From contig NZ_JASCXN010000025.1 of NCBI RefSeq assembly GCF_030010625.1, forward strand, positions 1-64,000: a DNA stretch of 64,000 bases, written 5' to 3'. Numbering within the stretch: the stretch's first letter is position 1; each line of letters begins with the position of its first letter. Source of the DNA: Streptomyces sp. CC208A (GTDB taxonomy: Bacteria; Actinomycetota; Actinomycetes; Streptomycetales; Streptomycetaceae). Below are positions 61,449-64,000 of this stretch, piece after piece. A program made the translations under genes and the position numbers. A model generated the notes under the pieces. The model worked only from the letters and a program-made list of their open reading frames with translations, was not told the origin of the DNA and made no database searches.

Positions 61449-62602
61449 TGGGGGACTCCGTGAACGGTGAGGAGGGCGCGCATGCGGGCCTCCGCACGGG
61501 CAGGGTCCGGGAACAGGCCGAGGCCGTCGGCGAGTTCGTAGGCGCGGGCCAGGTGCGGCAGGGAGCGGGCGGAGTGGAGGCCGCCGACCATCGTGAAGTG
61601 GTCCTGGTGGCCCGCGAGCCAGGCGAGGAGGACCACGCCCGTCTTGTAGTAGCGGGTGGGGGGCTCGAAGAGGTGGCGGGAGAGTCCGACCGTCGGGTCG
61701 AGCGTCTTCCGGAAGCCGGCCGTGTCGCCGGTGTCGAGGGTGCGTACCGCCTCGGCCGCCAGCGGGCCCAGCGGGTCGAAGACGCCGAGCAGGGCGTGGC
61801 TGAAGCCCTGGTCGTCGCCCGCGATCAGCTCCGGGTAGTGGAAGTCGTCGCCGGTGTAGCAGCGGACGCCTTCCGGGAGGCGGCGGCGGAGCGCGATCTC
61901 GCGGCCCGCGTCGAGGAGGGAGACCTTGACGCCGTCGACCTTGTCGGGGTGGGCGGCGATGACCTCCAGGAAGGTCTCGGTGGCCGCGTCGAGGTCGGCC
62001 GAGCCCCAGTAGCCCTCCAGGGCCGGGTCGAACATGGGGCCGAGCCAGTGGAGGATCACCGGTTCGGCGGCCTGGCGGAGGAGGTGGCCGTAGAGGTCGA
62101 GGTACTCCTCGGGCCCTGTGGCAGTGGCGGCGAGGGCGCGGGAGGCCATGAGGACGGCCCGGGCGCCGGACTCCTCGACGACGGCGAACTGCTCCTCGTA
62201 CGCCGCGCGGATCGCGGCGGGGGTGGCGGGGCCGGTGAGCTGGTCGGTGCCGGCGCCGCAGGCGATCCGGCCGCCGACGGCCTTCGCCTCGGCGCCCGAC
62301 CTGCGGATCAGTTCGGCCGCGCCCGTCCAGTCGAGGCCCATGCCGCGCTGGGCGGTGTCCATGGCCTCCGCGACGCCGAGGCCGTGGGACCACAGGTGGC
62401 GGCGGAAGGCGAGGGTGGCGTCCCAGTCGACGGCGGCGGGGCCGTCGGGGGTGGAGTCGGCGTACGGGTCGGCGACGACGTGTGCGGCGGAGAAGACCGT
62501 ACGGGAGGCCGGCGGGCGGCCGGTCGTGGAGAGCGCGAGCGGTTCGGTACGGGGGTCGTACGCGCGCGTGCCGCCGCCGGGGATCGGGAGGCGGAGGGTC
62601 AC
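61445..62602 (-). CDS. DUF993 protein (dihydrodipicolinate-synthase-like barrel)
   Basis: This 385-aa protein matches DUF993, related in fold to class I aldolases such as DapA: FSAAHVVADPYADSTP, MGLDWTGAAELIRRSG, CGAGTDQLTGPATPAAI, GVKVSLLDAGREIALRRRLP with the candidate Schiff-base Lys in GVKVSLLD, and GDDFHYPELI. Its function is unknown; an aldolase step on the acid made by the dehydrogenase is likely. It is coupled on both sides by four-base overlaps. Confidence 0.82.
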   Translation of the reverse strand: MTLRLPIPGGGTRAYDPRTEPLALSTTGRPPASRTVFSAAHVVADPYADSTPDGPAAVDWDATLAFRRHLWSHGLGVAEAMDTAQRGMGLDWTGAAELIRRSGAEAKAVGGRIACGAGTDQLTGPATPAAIRAAYEEQFAVVEESGARAVLMASRALAATATGPEEYLDLYGHLLRQAAEPVILHWLGPMFDPALEGYWGSADLDAATETFLEVIAAHPDKVDGVKVSLLDAGREIALRRRLPEGVRCYTGDDFHYPELIAGDDQGFSHALLGVFDPLGPLAAEAVRTLDTGDTAGFRKTLDPTVGLSRHLFEPPTRYYKTGVVLLAWLAGHQDHFTMVGGLHSARSLPHLARAYELADGLGLFPDPARAEARMRALLTVHGVPQ

Positions 62603-63750
62603 AGGGTCACCTCCGGCACGTCCAGGCGGCGGCCCTCCGCGGCGGACCTCAGGCCCAGTTCGGCGAGCTGGACGCCGCGGGCGCCGGCGAGGAGGTCCCA
62701 GTGGTACGGCTCGTCGAGGACCACATGGCGCAGGAACAGCTCCCACTGGGCCTTGAAGCCGTTGTCGAACTCGGTGTTGTCGGGGACCTCCTGCCACTGG
62801 TCGCGGAAGGAGTAGGTGGCGGGGATGTCCGGGTTCCAGACCGGCTTGGGGGTGGCGCTGCGGTGCTGGACGCGGCAGTTGCGCAGGCCCGCCACGGCGG
62901 AGCCCTCGGTGCCGTCGACCTGGAACTCGACGAGCTCGTCGCGGTGGACGCGTACCGTCCAGGAGGAGTTGATCTGGGCGACGGCGCCGCCCTCCAGCTC
63001 GAAGGTGCCGTAGGCGGCGTCGTCGGCGGTCGCCTCGTACGGCTTGCCCTGCTCGTCCCAGCGGCGCGGGACGTGGGTGGCGGTCTGGGCGGAGACCGAG
63101 GTGACCCGGCCGAAGAGCTCGTGGAGCACGTACTCCCAGTGCGGGAACATGTCGACGACGATGCCGCCGCCGTCCTCGGAGCGGTAGTTCCAGCTGGGGC
63201 GCTGGGCCTCCTGCCAGTCGCCCTCGAAGACCCAGTAGCCGAACTCGCCGCGCACGGAGAGGATCTCGCCGAAGAAGCCGCCGTCGACGAGCCGCTTGAG
63301 CTTGAGCAGGCCCGGCAGGAAGAGCTTGTCCTGGACGACGCCGTGCTTGACGCCCTTCTCGGTGGCGAGGCGGGCGAGGCCGAGGGCGCCGGCGAAGTCG
63401 GCGGCGGTGGGCTTCTCGGTGTAGACGTGCCTGCCGGCGGCGATCGCCTTGGTGAGGGCGTCGGCGCGGGCCGAGGTGACCTGGGCGTCGAAGTAGACGT
63501 CGATCGAGTCGTCGGCGAGGACGGCGTCGAGGCCGGTGGACCACTCGGTGAGGCCGTGCTTCTCGGCGAGGGCGCGCAGGGCGTGCTCGCGGCGGCCGAC
63601 AAGGACGGGTTCGGGCCACAGGACCCGGCCGTCGCCGAGGTCGAGGCCGCCCTGCTCGCGCAGCGCGAGGATCGAGCGGACGAGGTGCTGGCGGTAGCCC
63701 ATGCGTCCGGTGACGCCGTTCATGGCGATGCGGATGGTCCTGCGTGTCAC
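62599..63750 (-). CDS. Gfo/Idh/MocA-family oxidoreductase
   Basis: This 383-aa dehydrogenase has an N-terminal Rossmann domain (IRIAMNGVTGRMGYRQHLV) and the family motif EKP in HVYTEKPTAADFAGALGLA, followed by the substrate domain (GIVVDMFPHWEYVLHELFG). It oxidises a sugar or inositol-type alcohol with NAD(P). It is the promoter-proximal gene of the operon dehydrogenase-DUF993-isomerase, which is divergent from the LacI regulator. Confidence 0.9.
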   Translation of the reverse strand: MTRRTIRIAMNGVTGRMGYRQHLVRSILALREQGGLDLGDGRVLWPEPVLVGRREHALRALAEKHGLTEWSTGLDAVLADDSIDVYFDAQVTSARADALTKAIAAGRHVYTEKPTAADFAGALGLARLATEKGVKHGVVQDKLFLPGLLKLKRLVDGGFFGEILSVRGEFGYWVFEGDWQEAQRPSWNYRSEDGGGIVVDMFPHWEYVLHELFGRVTSVSAQTATHVPRRWDEQGKPYEATADDAAYGTFELEGGAVAQINSSWTVRVHRDELVEFQVDGTEGSAVAGLRNCRVQHRSATPKPVWNPDIPATYSFRDQWQEVPDNTEFDNGFKAQWELFLRHVVLDEPYHWDLLAGARGVQLAELGLRSAAEGRRLDVPEVTL

Positions 63751-63808
63751 GGAATGGTCCTCTCCCCGACGGGCCTGGGCCCTCGTTCGCTGCGTGGAAG
63801 CACGGCAG

Positions 63809-63845
63809 GAAAGCGCCTTCGCGATGGAGATAGAAAGCGCTTTCT
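63809..63845. promoter_or_regulatory. Twin LacI-type operators in the divergent promoter
   Basis: AGAAAGCGCTTTCT (63832-63845) is a perfect palindrome with the central CG of LacI-family sites. GAAAGCGCCTTC (63809-63820) is a second copy with one mismatch. Their centres are about 24 bp apart, which fits cooperative binding on one DNA face. They lie between the dehydrogenase start and the LacI start. Confidence 0.72.
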
Positions 63846-63892
63846 GTCATGGATGACGCTAGCCTGCCGACAACACGCCGGACAAGGGCCTT

Positions 63893-63932
63893 GGAGGTAC
63901 GTACGCGATGACGGAGGTACGCACGCGATGAC
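63893..63932 (+). repeat. 20-bp tandem duplication of the ribosome-binding site and start codon
   Basis: GGAGGTACGTACGCGATGAC (63893-63912) is followed directly by GGAGGTACGCACGCGATGAC (63913-63932), 19 of 20 identical. The unit carries a Shine-Dalgarno sequence and an ATG, so the LacI gene has two initiation modules in a row. Confidence 0.85.
63908..63931 (+). CDS. Upstream ORF of 7 codons overlapping the LacI start
   Basis: The first duplicated ATG opens MTEVRTR and then TGA. That stop overlaps the ATG of the LacI gene (63928-63930), so the two are arranged as ATGA. The mini-ORF therefore translationally leads into the regulator. It is the direct product of the 20-bp duplication and may tune regulator expression. 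Confidence 0.5.
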   Translation: MTEVRTR

Positions 63933-64000
63933 CGTCACCCTGGCGGACGTGGCCGCCCGCGCCCAGGTCTCCCCCGCGACCGTCTCCCGCGTCCTGAACG
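63928..64000 (+). CDS. LacI-family transcriptional regulator (N-terminal part only)
   Basis: Only the first 24 residues are visible before the window ends. MTVTLADVAARAQVSPATVS then RVLN is a textbook LacI helix-turn-helix with hinge start, so the family is certain. It is divergent from the sugar-catabolic operon and its own start lies beside two LacI-type operators, which makes auto-regulation and control of that operon very likely. Confidence 0.85.
   Translation, partial: MTVTLADVAARAQVSPATVSRVLN

Overview
The window is chromosomal DNA of a Streptomyces-type actinomycete. The base composition is very high in G+C, GTG starts are common, TTA codons are nearly absent, and the gene content is typical of the genus: a SARP regulator, WhiJ/DUF397-type modules, a PucR/CdaR regulator, DUF5753 regulators and a domesticated IS701-like transposase. 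No rRNA, tRNA, CRISPR array, integrase or intact insertion sequence was found. All calls come from reading the sequence and recalled family knowledge; no database search was run.

Layout. 1-9.5 kb: an ArsR regulator, two small proteins, and a magnesium/cobalt-transporter-like (CNNM/CorC) cluster. A Usp-CNNM unit on the + strand faces a four-gene CNNM array on the - strand that is two copies of a long+short gene pair. Near-identical palindromes lie upstream of both arms. 9.6-13.2 kb: tandem membrane-anchored unknowns and a leaderless solute-binding protein. 13.2-15.7 kb: an NmtR/SmtB-type metal sensor divergent from a P1B-4 (cobalt-type) ATPase. 15.6-21.3 kb: TetR and saccharopine-dehydrogenase-like protein, AlkZ-like glycosylase, urate oxidase, and a crcB-DUF190-crcB fluoride operon. 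21.8-30 kb: the transposase-derived gene, a GAF/PucR regulator, SARP, DUF1772, a VWA lipoprotein and a LuxR-like regulator. 29.9-33.5 kb: an ABC exporter whose ATPase is fused to a secreted-type hydrolase. 33.6-34.6 kb: GNAT and DUF4291 genes.

34.7-41.4 kb is accessory: two XRE/DUF5753 modules, a bldA (TTA)-marked membrane peptide coupled to an anti-sigma-like ATPase, a 58-aa secreted peptide, a methyltransferase, a chain of translationally coupled mini-genes including a 46-aa zinc ribbon, and an Imm10-like immunity protein. A 17-bp repeat, whose right copy overlaps the 3' end of mmsA, brackets 37.2-41.6 kb and may be a fossil attachment site.

41.6-48 kb: myo-inositol catabolism (mmsA-iolD-iolB-iolC, with an iolE-like gene divergent). 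48.2-53.8 kb: a small HTH protein, MMPL transporter with divergent TetR, CPA2 antiporter and PrsW-like protease. 53.8-56.4 kb: a CsoR-type operator, copZ and copA separated by a hairpin. 56.4-60.5 kb: a possible sRNA, citrate synthase and RecD2. 60.6-64 kb: a coupled three-gene sugar-catabolic operon (TIM-barrel isomerase, DUF993, Gfo/Idh/MocA dehydrogenase) divergent from a LacI regulator that runs off the window, with twin LacI-type operators and a 7-codon upstream ORF made by a 20-bp tandem duplication.
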